DNA from: Vibrio mangrovi
GTDB taxonomy: Bacteria > Pseudomonadota > Gammaproteobacteria > Enterobacterales > Vibrionaceae
DNA length: 64,000 nt
Assembly (NCBI RefSeq): GCF_024346955.1
Contig: NZ_AP024883.1
Coordinates: 3,596,001 to 3,660,000 of the forward strand
Reading direction: 5' to 3'
A program made the translations under genes and the position numbers. The number at the start of each line of letters is the position of its first letter. Position 1 is the stretch's first letter. The notes below the pieces were generated by a model. That model had not been told where the DNA came from and made no database searches. It was given only the letters and a program-made list of their open reading frames with translations. Of this stretch, positions 1-8,466 are shown piece after piece.

Positions 1-948
1 GGCCACGGCAATCAAATGCATGGTGTGATTGGTGCTGCCTCCGGAGGCCAGTAGTGCCACCAGCCCATTCACCACCGACTTTTCATCCACAACATGGGCC
101 AGAGGGCGGTAATCGGCAACACCCGGAGACTGACGGGCAATCAGTTGTGCAACCTGTTCTGTCAGTTTCTCCCGCAACGGGTCATGAGGAGGCACAAACG
201 CTGAACCGGGCAACATCAACCCCATTGCTTCAAAAACTAGTTGATTGGTATTGGCGGTACCATAAAAGGTGCAGGTTCCTTCACTGTGATAAGAGCTGCA
301 CTCCATATCCAGCAATACTGCTTTATCTACTTCTCCGCTGGCGTATTGCTGACGAATCTTCACTTTCTCATCATTGGCAATCCCCGTTCCCATCGGACCG
401 GCAGGTACAAAAGCACCCGGCAGATGACCAAAAGCGAGCGCCCCGATCAACTGACCCGGTGCAATTTTATCGCAGATTCCTAACAACAGAATGCCATCGT
501 AAGTAGCATGACTGAGCGATAATGCCGTCGCCTGAGCAATCAGATCCCGCGAAAACAGGGAAAGTTCCATCCCCGGCTGACCCTGAGTCACGCCATCACA
601 CATTGCAGGAACACCACCGGCAATCTGAGCGGTATGCCCAAGTTCACGCAGACAGGCTTTAATTTTTTCCGGATAATCCCGGTAAGGTACATGTGCACTG
701 AGCATATCGTTATATGCAGTTACAATAGCCAGATTGGAGCGGGTAAAGTCGAGAATGGATTGCTTTTCCGTTGTTGAACAGGCGGCAACCGTGTGCGCTA
801 AGTTACCACAGGACAGCGCAACACGGTGCTTTCCCCGACTTGCCTGCGCAGCCACCATGTCCAGATAATTCTTTCGGGAAGTACGACTACGTTCGACAAT
901 CGCTTCAGTCACCCGGGAAAGGATATGATCAACAGGAACCGAACTCAT
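1..948 (-). CDS. edd: 6-phosphogluconate dehydratase, 3' end beyond window
   Basis: First enzyme of the Entner-Doudoroff pathway: dehydrates 6-phosphogluconate to 2-keto-3-deoxy-6-phosphogluconate in the cytoplasm, using a 4Fe-4S cluster. Hand translation of the minus strand from the ATG at 948 gives 316 uninterrupted codons of the IlvD/Edd family. They start MSSVPVDHILSRVTEAIVER and include the family stretches VTAYNDMLSAHVPY, GGVPAMCDGVTQGQPGMELS and LGICDKIAPG, whose cysteines are the expected cluster ligands. The stop codon lies left of the window, so about half the protein is missing. A strong ribosome site, AAGGAG, precedes the start. It lies 11 bp downstream of gntK and is evidently cotranscribed with it: gluconate is phosphorylated by GntK and the product dehydrated by Edd. 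An eda gene would be expected next but is outside the window. Confidence 0.95.
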   Translation of the reverse strand, partial: MSSVPVDHILSRVTEAIVERSRTSRKNYLDMVAAQASRGKHRVALSCGNLAHTVAACSTTEKQSILDFTRSNLAIVTAYNDMLSAHVPYRDYPEKIKACLRELGHTAQIAGGVPAMCDGVTQGQPGMELSLFSRDLIAQATALSLSHATYDGILLLGICDKIAPGQLIGALAFGHLPGAFVPAGPMGTGIANDEKVKIRQQYASGEVDKAVLLDMECSSYHSEGTCTFYGTANTNQLVFEAMGLMLPGSAFVPPHDPLREKLTEQVAQLIARQSPGVADYRPLAHVVDEKSVVNGLVALLASGGSTNHTMHLIAVA

Positions 949-959
949 CTACGTCTCCT

Positions 960-1517
960 TTATACATCTGTACGTTGATGGATCGCAGCAAGACAACGTT
1001 CGATGACATCCTCGAAGTCACCTTCAATGCTGACCTGAATCACATCCGGCTCATCTGTTGGCATTTCTAAAGTATCAAACTGACTTTTCAGTAATTCGAT
1101 TGGCATAAAGTGGTCTGCCCGGGACTGCATCCTTGCTTTAACCAGCTCAAAGTCACCATAGAGATGGATAAACGTCACTTTGTGATTTCCCCGACGGATC
1201 TGCTCCCGGTATATTTTCTTCAGTGAGGAACAGACGATCACACCTTGCTCATTTTTCTGTTCAATACTAAATGCTGCATCGTTAATTCTTTCCAGCCAGG
1301 GAGCACGATCATCATCATTCAGCGGTTGCCCGGATTTCATCTTAATGATGTTAGCCTTGGGATGCAGATCATCACCATCGATAAACTTCGCACCTAGCAG
1401 CTGTGCAACTGCGGCACCAATCGTCGACTTACCGCAACTGGAGACGCCCATGAACACATAACTGTTACCTTTTCTGTCATCAATCACTTTATTGACTCCC
1501 GTCTCATTTTTAAACAT
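960..1517 (-). CDS. gntK: Gluconokinase
   Basis: Phosphorylates gluconate to 6-phosphogluconate with ATP. Small P-loop kinase of 185 aa (usual length about 175). The Walker A motif GVSSCGKST is at residues 24-32, followed by FIDGDDLHP and DDRAPWL, both typical of thermoresistant-type gluconokinases. The longest start is ATG 1517. A GTG at 1487 (VIDDRKGNSY...) is attractive because GGGAG lies about 8 bases before it and the E. coli protein also begins about 10 residues before the P-loop; the true start may be that GTG. First gene of a gntK-edd operon, divergent from the gluconate permease. The shared spacer carries two GntR-type operators, so induction by gluconate is expected. Confidence 0.95.
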   Translation of the reverse strand: MFKNETGVNKVIDDRKGNSYVFMGVSSCGKSTIGAAVAQLLGAKFIDGDDLHPKANIIKMKSGQPLNDDDRAPWLERINDAAFSIEQKNEQGVIVCSSLKKIYREQIRRGNHKVTFIHLYGDFELVKARMQSRADHFMPIELLKSQFDTLEMPTDEPDVIQVSIEGDFEDVIERCLAAIHQRTDV

Positions 1518-1546
1518 TTCTATCTTTTACTGGTTTTCAGTTTACC

Positions 1547-1576
1547 ATGTTACCCGTAACATGTTACCCGTAACTT
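1547..1576. promoter_or_regulatory. Two overlapping GntR operators between gntK and gntT
   Basis: ATGTTACCCGTAACAT (1547-1562) is a near-perfect palindrome matching the known GntR operator type (ATGTTACC-GGTAACAT half-sites). A second copy, ATGTTACCCGTAACTT, begins at 1561, so the two share two bases and sit 14 bp apart. They lie 30 bp upstream of the gntK ATG and 42 bp upstream of the permease start, positioned to repress both divergent units. The regulator gene is nearby at 3004-4023. Confidence 0.8.
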
Positions 1577-1618
1577 TTAAAAATGTGAACAAACTAACAA
1601 GGAATAAAAAGGTATCTC

Positions 1619-2962
1619 ATGTCCGATCTCTCTCTGATCCTCACTGCACTGGGATCAATTGCCCTATTACTGTTTCTCGTCATGAAAGTGAGACTCCATG
1701 CTGTTGTTTCACTGATTTTAGTCTCTATGCTGGCGGGACTTTTTTCTGGTATGAACCCAGCCGATATTGCTGACACCATCCAAAAAGGAATGGGCGGCAC
1801 ACTCGGGTTCGTTGCTGTGGTTGTTGCCCTTGGCGCTATGTTTGGCCGGGTAATGGAAGAAACCGGCGCCCTTGATCAAATCGCGCATACCCTACTTCAC
1901 CGCTTCGGACACAATAAAGCCCACTGGGCGATGACACTCACCGGTTTTATCTGTGCCCTACCGCTGTTTTTTGATGTTGCTGTCGTACTGTTGATCGGTA
2001 TTGCCTTTGCAATTGTGCGCCGCGGCGGTGGCAGTGTCGTCAAAATCGGTATCGCTCTGCTGGCCGGTATTGCCACCTGTCAGGCATTCCTGATCCCGGC
2101 TCCGGGACCGATTCTGGTTGCTTCACAGCTGAACGCAGATTTCGGTTATATGATTATTTTTGGTCTGATCGCTTCGATCCCCGCCATGATTCTTGGCGGG
2201 CCGCTTTTTGGCACTCTGATCGCCAAAAAAGTCCATGTAGAACTTCCCGAACATGCGCAAAGCGACAGTGATCAGCGTGAGGGCAATGGTGTTCCCTCAT
2301 TTGCATTATCCTTCGGTATTGTTATCTTTCCACTCTTGCTTATTGGTCTGAAAACTATCGTTGCCCGCTTTATTGATGATACTTCGTCACTGCACGCCTG
2401 GCTGGCATTAATCGGTCATCCGTTCACAGCCATTCTGATCGCCTGCTTAACCGCTTTCTATCTGCTGGGCGTGAAACGGGGCATTCCCGGAAACCGGGTG
2501 ATGGAAATCTGCGGCAGTGCGCTTCAGCCAGCTGGCGTAATCATTCTGGTGACAGGTGCCGGTGGGGTTTTCAAGCAAGTTCTGATCGACTCTGGCGTAG
2601 GTTCTGCACTAGGAAATATGCTGTCTGACTCAGGCCTGCCTCTGGTTATTCTGGCCTTTATCCTTGCAGCGGCAGTCAGGGTAATTCAGGGCTCGGCAAC
2701 CGTTGCAATGCTGACCGCGTGCGGCATCATCACCCCAATGCTTGCACCGCTGAATCTGGATGGCGCTCAGCTTGCAGCAATCACCATTGCTATTGGCGGC
2801 GGTGCGATTGTCTTTTCTCACGTTAACGACTCAGGATTCTGGCTGGCTAACCGCTATCTGGGACTGACCGAAAAACAAACACTGCAAACCTGGACACTGA
2901 TGGAAACCATAATCGGCACCTGTGGTGGTCTGACTGCGCTTTTAATTTCGTTCTTCCTGTAA
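1619..2962 (+). CDS. gntT: Gluconate permease, GntP family H+ symporter
   Basis: Inner-membrane gluconate importer of 447 aa, normal length for the GntP family. It is almost entirely hydrophobic with about a dozen predicted helices. Conserved family stretches visible are MGGTLGFVAVVVALGAMFG (about 57-75), CALPLFFDVAVVLLIG and, near the end, IVFSHVNDSGFWLANRYL. ATG 1619 is preceded by AAGG motifs. Divergent from gntK-edd across the GntR operators and convergent with gntR. Together these genes take up gluconate and feed it into the Entner-Doudoroff pathway. The symbol gntT is by family and context; gntU, gntP or idnT homologues are very similar. Confidence 0.92.
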   Translation: MSDLSLILTALGSIALLLFLVMKVRLHAVVSLILVSMLAGLFSGMNPADIADTIQKGMGGTLGFVAVVVALGAMFGRVMEETGALDQIAHTLLHRFGHNKAHWAMTLTGFICALPLFFDVAVVLLIGIAFAIVRRGGGSVVKIGIALLAGIATCQAFLIPAPGPILVASQLNADFGYMIIFGLIASIPAMILGGPLFGTLIAKKVHVELPEHAQSDSDQREGNGVPSFALSFGIVIFPLLLIGLKTIVARFIDDTSSLHAWLALIGHPFTAILIACLTAFYLLGVKRGIPGNRVMEICGSALQPAGVIILVTGAGGVFKQVLIDSGVGSALGNMLSDSGLPLVILAFILAAAVRVIQGSATVAMLTACGIITPMLAPLNLDGAQLAAITIAIGGGAIVFSHVNDSGFWLANRYLGLTEKQTLQTWTLMETIIGTCGGLTALLISFFL

Positions 2963-2980
2963 ACAGGTCGCTCTGCTCAA

Positions 2981-3005
2981 AGTACGCTCTGTTGCGGAGC
3001 GTACT
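2981..3005. terminator. Hairpin between convergent gntT and gntR
   Basis: AGTACGCTC and GAGCGTACT form a perfect 9-bp stem with a 7-base loop between the two converging genes. The stem runs into the last codon of gntR. There is no long T-run on either side, so it may work as a bidirectional, weak or processing hairpin. Confidence 0.5.
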
Positions 3006-4023
3006 ATTCCGCCCCTCGCCGACTCAGTGTTTCACCCAAATCAATCGTATATCCCAGATCCAGAGCACACTGTTGTGACGGAATTCCATTTAAGCGATCC
3101 AACAACTCGGATGCCGCAACCTGACCAATCTGTTCACGCGGAGTCAGTACACTGGCAAGCTTTGGTGTCATTGACTGACCAATATCGTGACCGTGAAATC
3201 CCGCAACACCGATCGTTCCGGGCACATCAATTCCCTGCCGCTGGCACTCAAAAATCACACCGGCAGCCAAATCATCATTGGTACAGAAAAAACTGTCAGC
3301 CTGAGGATATTCAGCCAGCGTTTGCTGCAACAGACTTGCCCCCAGAGAGAACGATGACGCGACATTCGTGGTCACCATTTTCGGTTCAAGTCCGGCCTGA
3401 CGCATTGCCGATTCATATCCCTGCATTTTAAATTTGGTCCGCATATCCATCCGGGCACCCAGATAAACGATATGCCGGTAACCCTGATGAATCATCGCTT
3501 CAACCATGGCATGGGCAGCAGCATGGTTATCAAATCCGACACACTGCTGTATCGCATCGGAAACACTGTCCATCATTTCAATCACGGGGATGCCTGCCGT
3601 TTCAATCATCCGCACAGTTTTCGCTGTGTGATAACTCTCTGACAATAACAAACCATCGATGTTATAGGAGAGCAACGATGCAACCCGTTCTTCTTCCACT
3701 TCAGGGTGATAGCCGTAATGTGCGAACATGGTCTGATAACCATATTGTCCGGTTACGGTTTCAATCCCCCGAATTACTTCAGCAAAAACCTGGTTGGTCA
3801 GTGACGGCACCAGAACACCAATTGCACGGCTTTTGGATTGCGATAAGATTTCCGGAGCCCGGTTAGGAATATATCCCAGTGTGTCCAGTGCAACAGCGAT
3901 TTTGTCCCGGGTAGAACCGGAAACCAACTGCGGATTTTTAAGATAACGGCTAACCGTCATTTTGGTCACACCAACCTGATCGGCTACATCTTGCAGAGTC
4001 GGGCGACGTTTTTTATTCATCAT
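3004..4023 (-). CDS. gntR: Gluconate operon repressor, LacI family
   Basis: DNA-binding repressor of gluconate genes, 339 aa. Residues about 9-30 form the LacI-type helix-turn-helix (TLQDVADQVGVTKMTVSRYL). The hinge region and a periplasmic-binding-protein-like effector domain follow. Long stretches agree with the E. coli GntR sequence as I recall it, for example LGYIPNRAPEILSQSKSRAIG, FCTNDDLAAGVIFECQRQG and GVAGFHGHDIGQ. It probably binds the paired operators at 1547-1576 and releases on gluconate. The start region is odd: a 17-bp sequence holding the two ATG codons is duplicated in tandem (4012-4045), so an extra out-of-frame ATGATG lies just upstream. Confidence 0.95.
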   Translation of the reverse strand: MMNKKRRPTLQDVADQVGVTKMTVSRYLKNPQLVSGSTRDKIAVALDTLGYIPNRAPEILSQSKSRAIGVLVPSLTNQVFAEVIRGIETVTGQYGYQTMFAHYGYHPEVEEERVASLLSYNIDGLLLSESYHTAKTVRMIETAGIPVIEMMDSVSDAIQQCVGFDNHAAAHAMVEAMIHQGYRHIVYLGARMDMRTKFKMQGYESAMRQAGLEPKMVTTNVASSFSLGASLLQQTLAEYPQADSFFCTNDDLAAGVIFECQRQGIDVPGTIGVAGFHGHDIGQSMTPKLASVLTPREQIGQVAASELLDRLNGIPSQQCALDLGYTIDLGETLSRRGAE

Positions 4024-4045
4024 GCTTGTTTATTCATCATGCTTG
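4012..4045 (-). repeat. 17-bp tandem duplication over the gntR start
   Basis: TTTATTCATCATGCTTG occurs twice head to tail (4012-4028 and 4029-4045). On the coding strand each unit contains ATGATGAATAAA. Because 17 is not a multiple of 3, the upstream copy opens a six-codon reading frame (MMNKQA) whose TGA overlaps the real ATGATG start. Confidence 0.9.
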
Positions 4046-4325
4046 GTGCGCTGTTTTTATGTGTTGTTTCTGTATAAGAAAATAAACGATAACTCGACGG
4101 ACTGAATCGCCGGCGACCTGCAAATCCTATAACAGTTCACGCAGCGCTGCCAGTCAAAGAAGCAGGCAAAAGCAATAATTGGGAACGAAACCAACAGAAT
4201 AGTTTCCTCAAAATAGCTGCAATATATCGTTTAAACACCAATTATCGGAGGTCTGATTCCCGGCATCATCAAATGACTGGGTATATACTGAAAACATCCC
4301 GATTCTGATCCGTCTGGAGGCCGAT
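4046..4325. other. Intergenic region, gntR / antiporter
   Basis: Divergent spacer without a convincing reading frame. It must hold promoters for gntR and the antiporter gene. The only clear signal is GGAGG at 4316-4320, the antiporter ribosome site. No GntR-type operator was found here. Confidence 0.6.
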
Positions 4326-6785
4326 ATGGCATCAACCGGCGTTCTGATTCTGATATTTGTGATATTGTCTCTGCTGGCCGGAGCGTTCATCAAATCACTG
4401 GCAAAAGTTCTCCGCTTCCCTTACAGCGTTATTCTGCTGCTCATTGGTCTGCTTGTCGGCCTGTTGAGTCGTACAGATTTTGCCCTGCTTTCCTATCCCC
4501 AACTCAATCAGTCTCTGATGACGCTTTCTGAAATCAATCCACACTTGATTTTATTGCTGTTTCTGCCAACTTTAATTTTTGAATCTGCCTTCGGTATGGA
4601 AACTCACCTGTTTAAACGGATGTTCAGCCAGATTGCACTTCTGGCTGTACCCGGAATGCTGTTAGCCTCGGCTCTGACCGCGGTACTGGCTCACTACTCA
4701 TTTCCCTGGAACTGGTCCTGGACCGTCTGCTTCCTGTTTGGAGCTCTGATTTCCGCCACTGACCCGGTTGCCGTTGTTTCACTGCTTAAAGAGGTCAGCT
4801 CCCGCAAAAGGCTGGAAACCCTGATTGAGGGAGAATCGTTGTTGAATGACGGAACAGCGATTGTTCTGTTTACTCTGTTCTATGGCATGCTCACGCTGTC
4901 AGGGCATACTGACACTGGATTACTTGCTGTCAGTTCTCAGTTTCTGATCGTGGTTCTGCTGGGATTCGCTGTGGGAGTTGCTGTCGGTTCGGTTATCCTG
5001 TTCTGGATTAGCCGACTGTTCAACCAGCCGTTAGTTGAAATCACCCTGACAATCTCCGCCGCTTATATCGCCTACTTTATCGCTGAAAACCTGTTTCATG
5101 TTTCCGGTGTAGTTGCCGTGGTTGCACTCGGATTGATGCTTGCCAGTTTTGGTCGCACCCGAATATCCCCTGAAATCGCTGACTTCCTGCACCACTTCTG
5201 GCATATGATGGCTCATATTGCCAATACGATTATTTTTGTACTGGTCGGAATTATTATTGCGACCCGAATCCGACTCGATGTCCCGGACTGGTGGATATCG
5301 CTGCTGGTGCTCTATCTGGGGATTCAGTCAACCCGGGCGCTGGCGATTGCAGCACTGATGCCTCTGCTCAAACGTATCGGTATTGGCATTAACCGGGAAA
5401 AAGCCATTGTTCTAGTATGGGGCGGATTACGTGGCGCAGTCTCTCTGGCACTGGCATTAATCATTTCCCAGGACACATTCATTGACCCGGAACTCGGCGA
5501 TCAGATCCTGTTTCTGACTGCTGGTGTAGTGGTGTTAACTATCGTGATTAACTCGACGACAATGAACTGGATCCTCAGCCAGCTCGGACTGGACAGGTTA
5601 CCACCGGCTAAACAAGCTTCATTAGACAAAGCAAAATATACGATTAAGCAGCAGATGCTGGAAGAACTGCGACGGCTGCAAAACAATACCTTTCTCCACC
5701 GAGCCAACTGGATAGCACTACGCCAGCCAATTGACGAGATTCAGAAGCCCAAAGAAATCAGTCTGTCAGATGGTGTCAAAGAAGAAGACTTGAAGATTGC
5801 TTTCTACCGCCGGTTACTGGAAAGTGAACGTCAGTTCTACTGGTCACAATTCAAACATGGTGCTTTGACCGGACCAGCCACCGCTCAGTTGGTAAATGCG
5901 GTTGAAATTGCTCTGGATGGTAATCCGGAACTGGCTCCGCGCCACAGTTTATTCCAGTTCTGGAAAACTCCGCCTTACGTCCGCTTCTTCCGGAAAATCC
6001 CGGTATTCAGGCATCTCGTCATTCATTTTGCATTTGAACGTCTGGCCCTGAGCTATGATACGGCAAGGGGGTTTATTCAGGCGCAGGAAGAAGTTGCCCG
6101 GCACATTCATGATCTGGCCCCCAGTGTGCTGGATGCTCAGGAAGCACTCAAGGATATTGAGCTCAATACATCTCAGACCAAAACTCACATTGACGCATTA
6201 CGTGAATATTTTCCGGATCTGTCATACAGTCTGGAAACTCACGCAGCCCATCGTCTGCTACTGAATCTGGAACGGGCACATCTGCAAACCCTGATTGATG
6301 AAGGCATGTTAGATGACAGTGAAGCACAGAAACTGACCCATGAAGTGGAATATAAACTTGCCCATCTCAAGCGTCAGCCTCATCATGTCAGCTCAGGAGA
6401 AATCTCCGATCAATTGCGCCAGATGCCATGGGCAGCACATATCAAAGATAAGTCGCTGATTGCGTTAGGTAAGATTGCCCAACGGCAAATTTTTAACGAA
6501 GGTGAACTCATCTATGCTCAAAATCAGCACGCAACTGCTCTTGCAGTCATTATCCGTGGCAGAATAGGAATATTCAGCCTCAAAGGAGAAAGAGTTGCCG
6601 AACCCGGAACATTAATCGGTTGCTGTGCGTTTTTGACCGATACCTACAGAACAAATGCAAAAGCGATCACACCCAGCGAACTGATTTGGCTGAATCTGCC
6701 TCAGCTAAAAATCATTGCATCTAAAGATAAACAACTGGAAGAGGTTCTGGCTGAAGAACTGAATAAAGAAGTCCACAAAAAGTAG
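4326..6785 (+). CDS. CPA1-family Na+/H+ antiporter with long cytoplasmic tail
   Basis: Cation/proton exchanger of the inner membrane, 819 aa. Residues 1 to about 420 hold roughly 12-13 membrane helices with the CPA1 signature around the transport site (SATDPVAVVSLLKEVSS, then EGESLLNDGTAIVLF). This is followed by GVVAVVALGLMLASFG and WGGLRGAVSLALAL. The remaining 400 residues are soluble: a mostly helical linker, then at about 690-800 a domain resembling a cyclic-nucleotide-binding fold (ALAVIIRGRIGIFSLKGE, GTLIGCCAFL). This layout resembles SOS1-like and bacterial NhaP-type exchangers. The phosphate-binding cassette lacks the usual Gly-Glu pair, so ligand binding is doubtful. Strong GGAGG before ATG 4326. 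Monocistronic. Role inferred: sodium and pH homeostasis. Confidence 0.88.
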   Translation: MASTGVLILIFVILSLLAGAFIKSLAKVLRFPYSVILLLIGLLVGLLSRTDFALLSYPQLNQSLMTLSEINPHLILLLFLPTLIFESAFGMETHLFKRMFSQIALLAVPGMLLASALTAVLAHYSFPWNWSWTVCFLFGALISATDPVAVVSLLKEVSSRKRLETLIEGESLLNDGTAIVLFTLFYGMLTLSGHTDTGLLAVSSQFLIVVLLGFAVGVAVGSVILFWISRLFNQPLVEITLTISAAYIAYFIAENLFHVSGVVAVVALGLMLASFGRTRISPEIADFLHHFWHMMAHIANTIIFVLVGIIIATRIRLDVPDWWISLLVLYLGIQSTRALAIAALMPLLKRIGIGINREKAIVLVWGGLRGAVSLALALIISQDTFIDPELGDQILFLTAGVVVLTIVINSTTMNWILSQLGLDRLPPAKQASLDKAKYTIKQQMLEELRRLQNNTFLHRANWIALRQPIDEIQKPKEISLSDGVKEEDLKIAFYRRLLESERQFYWSQFKHGALTGPATAQLVNAVEIALDGNPELAPRHSLFQFWKTPPYVRFFRKIPVFRHLVIHFAFERLALSYDTARGFIQAQEEVARHIHDLAPSVLDAQEALKDIELNTSQTKTHIDALREYFPDLSYSLETHAAHRLLLNLERAHLQTLIDEGMLDDSEAQKLTHEVEYKLAHLKRQPHHVSSGEISDQLRQMPWAAHIKDKSLIALGKIAQRQIFNEGELIYAQNQHATALAVIIRGRIGIFSLKGERVAEPGTLIGCCAFLTDTYRTNAKAITPSELIWLNLPQLKIIASKDKQLEEVLAEELNKEVHKK

Positions 6786-6830
6786 TCAGTGATGATGGAA
6801 CAGAAGTCCGGAAAACTGTGGGATAAAAGT

Positions 6831-6851
6831 GGCGGCTTTGGTCAAGCCGCC
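6831..6851. terminator. Hairpin between convergent antiporter and GH1 genes
   Basis: GGCGGCTT-TGGTC-AAGCCGCC forms a perfect GC-rich 8-bp stem (9 bp with the flanking T/A pair) midway between two converging genes. On the minus strand it is followed by ACTTTTAT. Probably a shared terminator. Confidence 0.55.
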
Positions 6852-6865
6852 AGCAATAAACCAGA

Positions 6866-8272
6866 TTAGTTACCGTTTCGGCTAATCAGTTCGTTATACC
6901 AGTGGAAACTTTTCTTCTTCGAGCGTTTCAGCTCTTTCAAATCAAATTCTTCCCGGTCAACGTGAATAAAGCCATAACGTTTACTACAGCCCTGATGGGT
7001 ACTGATCAGGTCGATTGCAGACCACGGGCAGAAGCCAAAGATATCGACACCATCGGAGATCCCCAGTCGAATCTGATCAATATGTTTCTGGAGGAAGTCG
7101 ATACGATAATCATCATTTACAGAGCCATCGTCTTCAACTTTGTCAAAAGCACCTAAGCCATTTTCCGTAACAATCAACGGCAAGGCGTAGCGGTCATAAA
7201 TTTCACGCATGGTGTTACGGAAACCGGTCGGGTCGATCTCCCAGCCAAAAGCATTTTTGCTGAGGTTCGGGTTTGTGGCACCTTTGTAAACACCGGCTTC
7301 ACCAATAACGATCTGCTGATCGCCGTCAATTGATGAACGGTCGGAAGCATCGCCGGAACTCGCTGCGACAGTCTGACTGGAATAATAGTTGAAAGCGATG
7401 AAATCCGGCTTGGCGCTGGCCATGATTTCCATGTCTCCTTCCTGAATATCCGGAGTCGCGTCACGCTCTTCCAGAAATGCCCAGGCGATATTGTTGTAAC
7501 GGCCATAAACCGCCATATCCAGATACAGCCAGTTACGAATAGCTGTACAGTTACTGGCCGCCAGAATATCTTCCGGTTTTGAGGTTTCAGGATAAACCGC
7601 AGCAATATTCGGAGCCGGTCCAATCTTCGCCTGCGGTAACATTTCGTGGCAGGCAACCATGGCTTTCGCCTGTGCCAGCAACATGTGGTGGTTTTGCTGA
7701 TACAAGTCTTTCATCGGGTTTTCAGCAGCGACATGCAATGTACCGATCGCATCACCATGCAGAATCATCATGTTCTGCTCGTTAATCGTCAGCCAGTATT
7801 TCACCCGATCACCGAATGCCTCGAATAGTGTCTTGCTATAAGTTACAAACGCATCGACAGTAGCGCGATTCGACCAGCCACCTTTTTCCTGCAAAGCATA
7901 AGGCAGATCGAAGTGGTACATGGTAACAATCGGTTCGATATTATGTGCTTTCAGTTCATCGATCAGGTTGCTATAGAATTCGATTCCTTTTGGATTCACC
8001 TCACCATCCCCATTAGGGAAGATACGTGTCCAGGCAATCGAGAAACGATAAGCTTTCAGGCCAAGCTCGGAAAACAGCTTCACATCTTCCTGATAGTGGT
8101 GGTAGTGATCACTTGCGACTTTGAAATCTGTCGTTCCGGGAACAACGGATCCCATATCAATAATAGAAGGCCCTTTACCGTCTTCATCCCATGCACCTTC
8201 AACCTGATAAGCTGAAGTGGATGCTCCCCAGAAAAAGCCTTCCGGAAACGGTTTCAGTTTTTTATGTAGCAT
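6866..8272 (-). CDS. 6-phospho-beta-glucosidase, glycoside hydrolase family 1
   Basis: Hydrolyses phosphorylated beta-glucosides (cellobiose-, arbutin- or salicin-phosphate) made by the PTS, in the cytoplasm. TIM-barrel GH1 enzyme of 468 aa. It begins PFPEGFFWGASTSAYQVEG. The acid/base glutamate is in TINEQN and the nucleophile in LIVTENGLGAFD. The C-terminal SKRYGFIHVDREE carries the Ser-Lys-Tyr phosphate-binding set that separates phospho-glucosidases from plain beta-glucosidases. The reading frame extends 24 codons further up, but AAGGAGA just before the ATG at 8272 and homology to BglA/AscB-type proteins fix the start there. Lies 194 bp downstream of the PTS gene in the same direction, so an operon is likely. 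Confidence 0.92.
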   Translation of the reverse strand: MLHKKLKPFPEGFFWGASTSAYQVEGAWDEDGKGPSIIDMGSVVPGTTDFKVASDHYHHYQEDVKLFSELGLKAYRFSIAWTRIFPNGDGEVNPKGIEFYSNLIDELKAHNIEPIVTMYHFDLPYALQEKGGWSNRATVDAFVTYSKTLFEAFGDRVKYWLTINEQNMMILHGDAIGTLHVAAENPMKDLYQQNHHMLLAQAKAMVACHEMLPQAKIGPAPNIAAVYPETSKPEDILAASNCTAIRNWLYLDMAVYGRYNNIAWAFLEERDATPDIQEGDMEIMASAKPDFIAFNYYSSQTVAASSGDASDRSSIDGDQQIVIGEAGVYKGATNPNLSKNAFGWEIDPTGFRNTMREIYDRYALPLIVTENGLGAFDKVEDDGSVNDDYRIDFLQKHIDQIRLGISDGVDIFGFCPWSAIDLISTHQGCSKRYGFIHVDREEFDLKELKRSKKKSFHWYNELISRNGN

Positions 8273-8391
8273 TATCTTCTCCTTAAAAAATTCCTCCCGT
8301 AAAGGAAGGAAGTCAGAAATTTTCAGGGGCAAATATGACCCCAAACCGGCAGTGGTTTAATCATGTCGTGAATGAGAATCCGACCAGAAAC

Positions 8392-8427
8392 AGGACACCA
8401 TCTTTATCGGTATAAAAATCGTGTCCT
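8392..8427 (-). other. Inverted repeat in the EIIBC-glucosidase spacer
   Basis: AGGACAC (8392-8398) pairs with GTGTCCT (8421-8427) across a 22-base loop, extending to 9 of 10 pairs. It lies in the 194-bp gap between the PTS and glucosidase genes, so it could stabilise or attenuate the transcript. No T-run follows. Confidence 0.35.
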
Positions 8428-8466
8428 CTGAGCATCAAATCACGACAATATCATTGAAATAGAAGC

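Noticed and set aside
7174..7656. 160-codon frame inside the 6-phospho-beta-glucosidase gene
   Set aside because: It is a shadow of the GH1 gene in another frame on the same strand; the GH1 frame carries all catalytic motifs.
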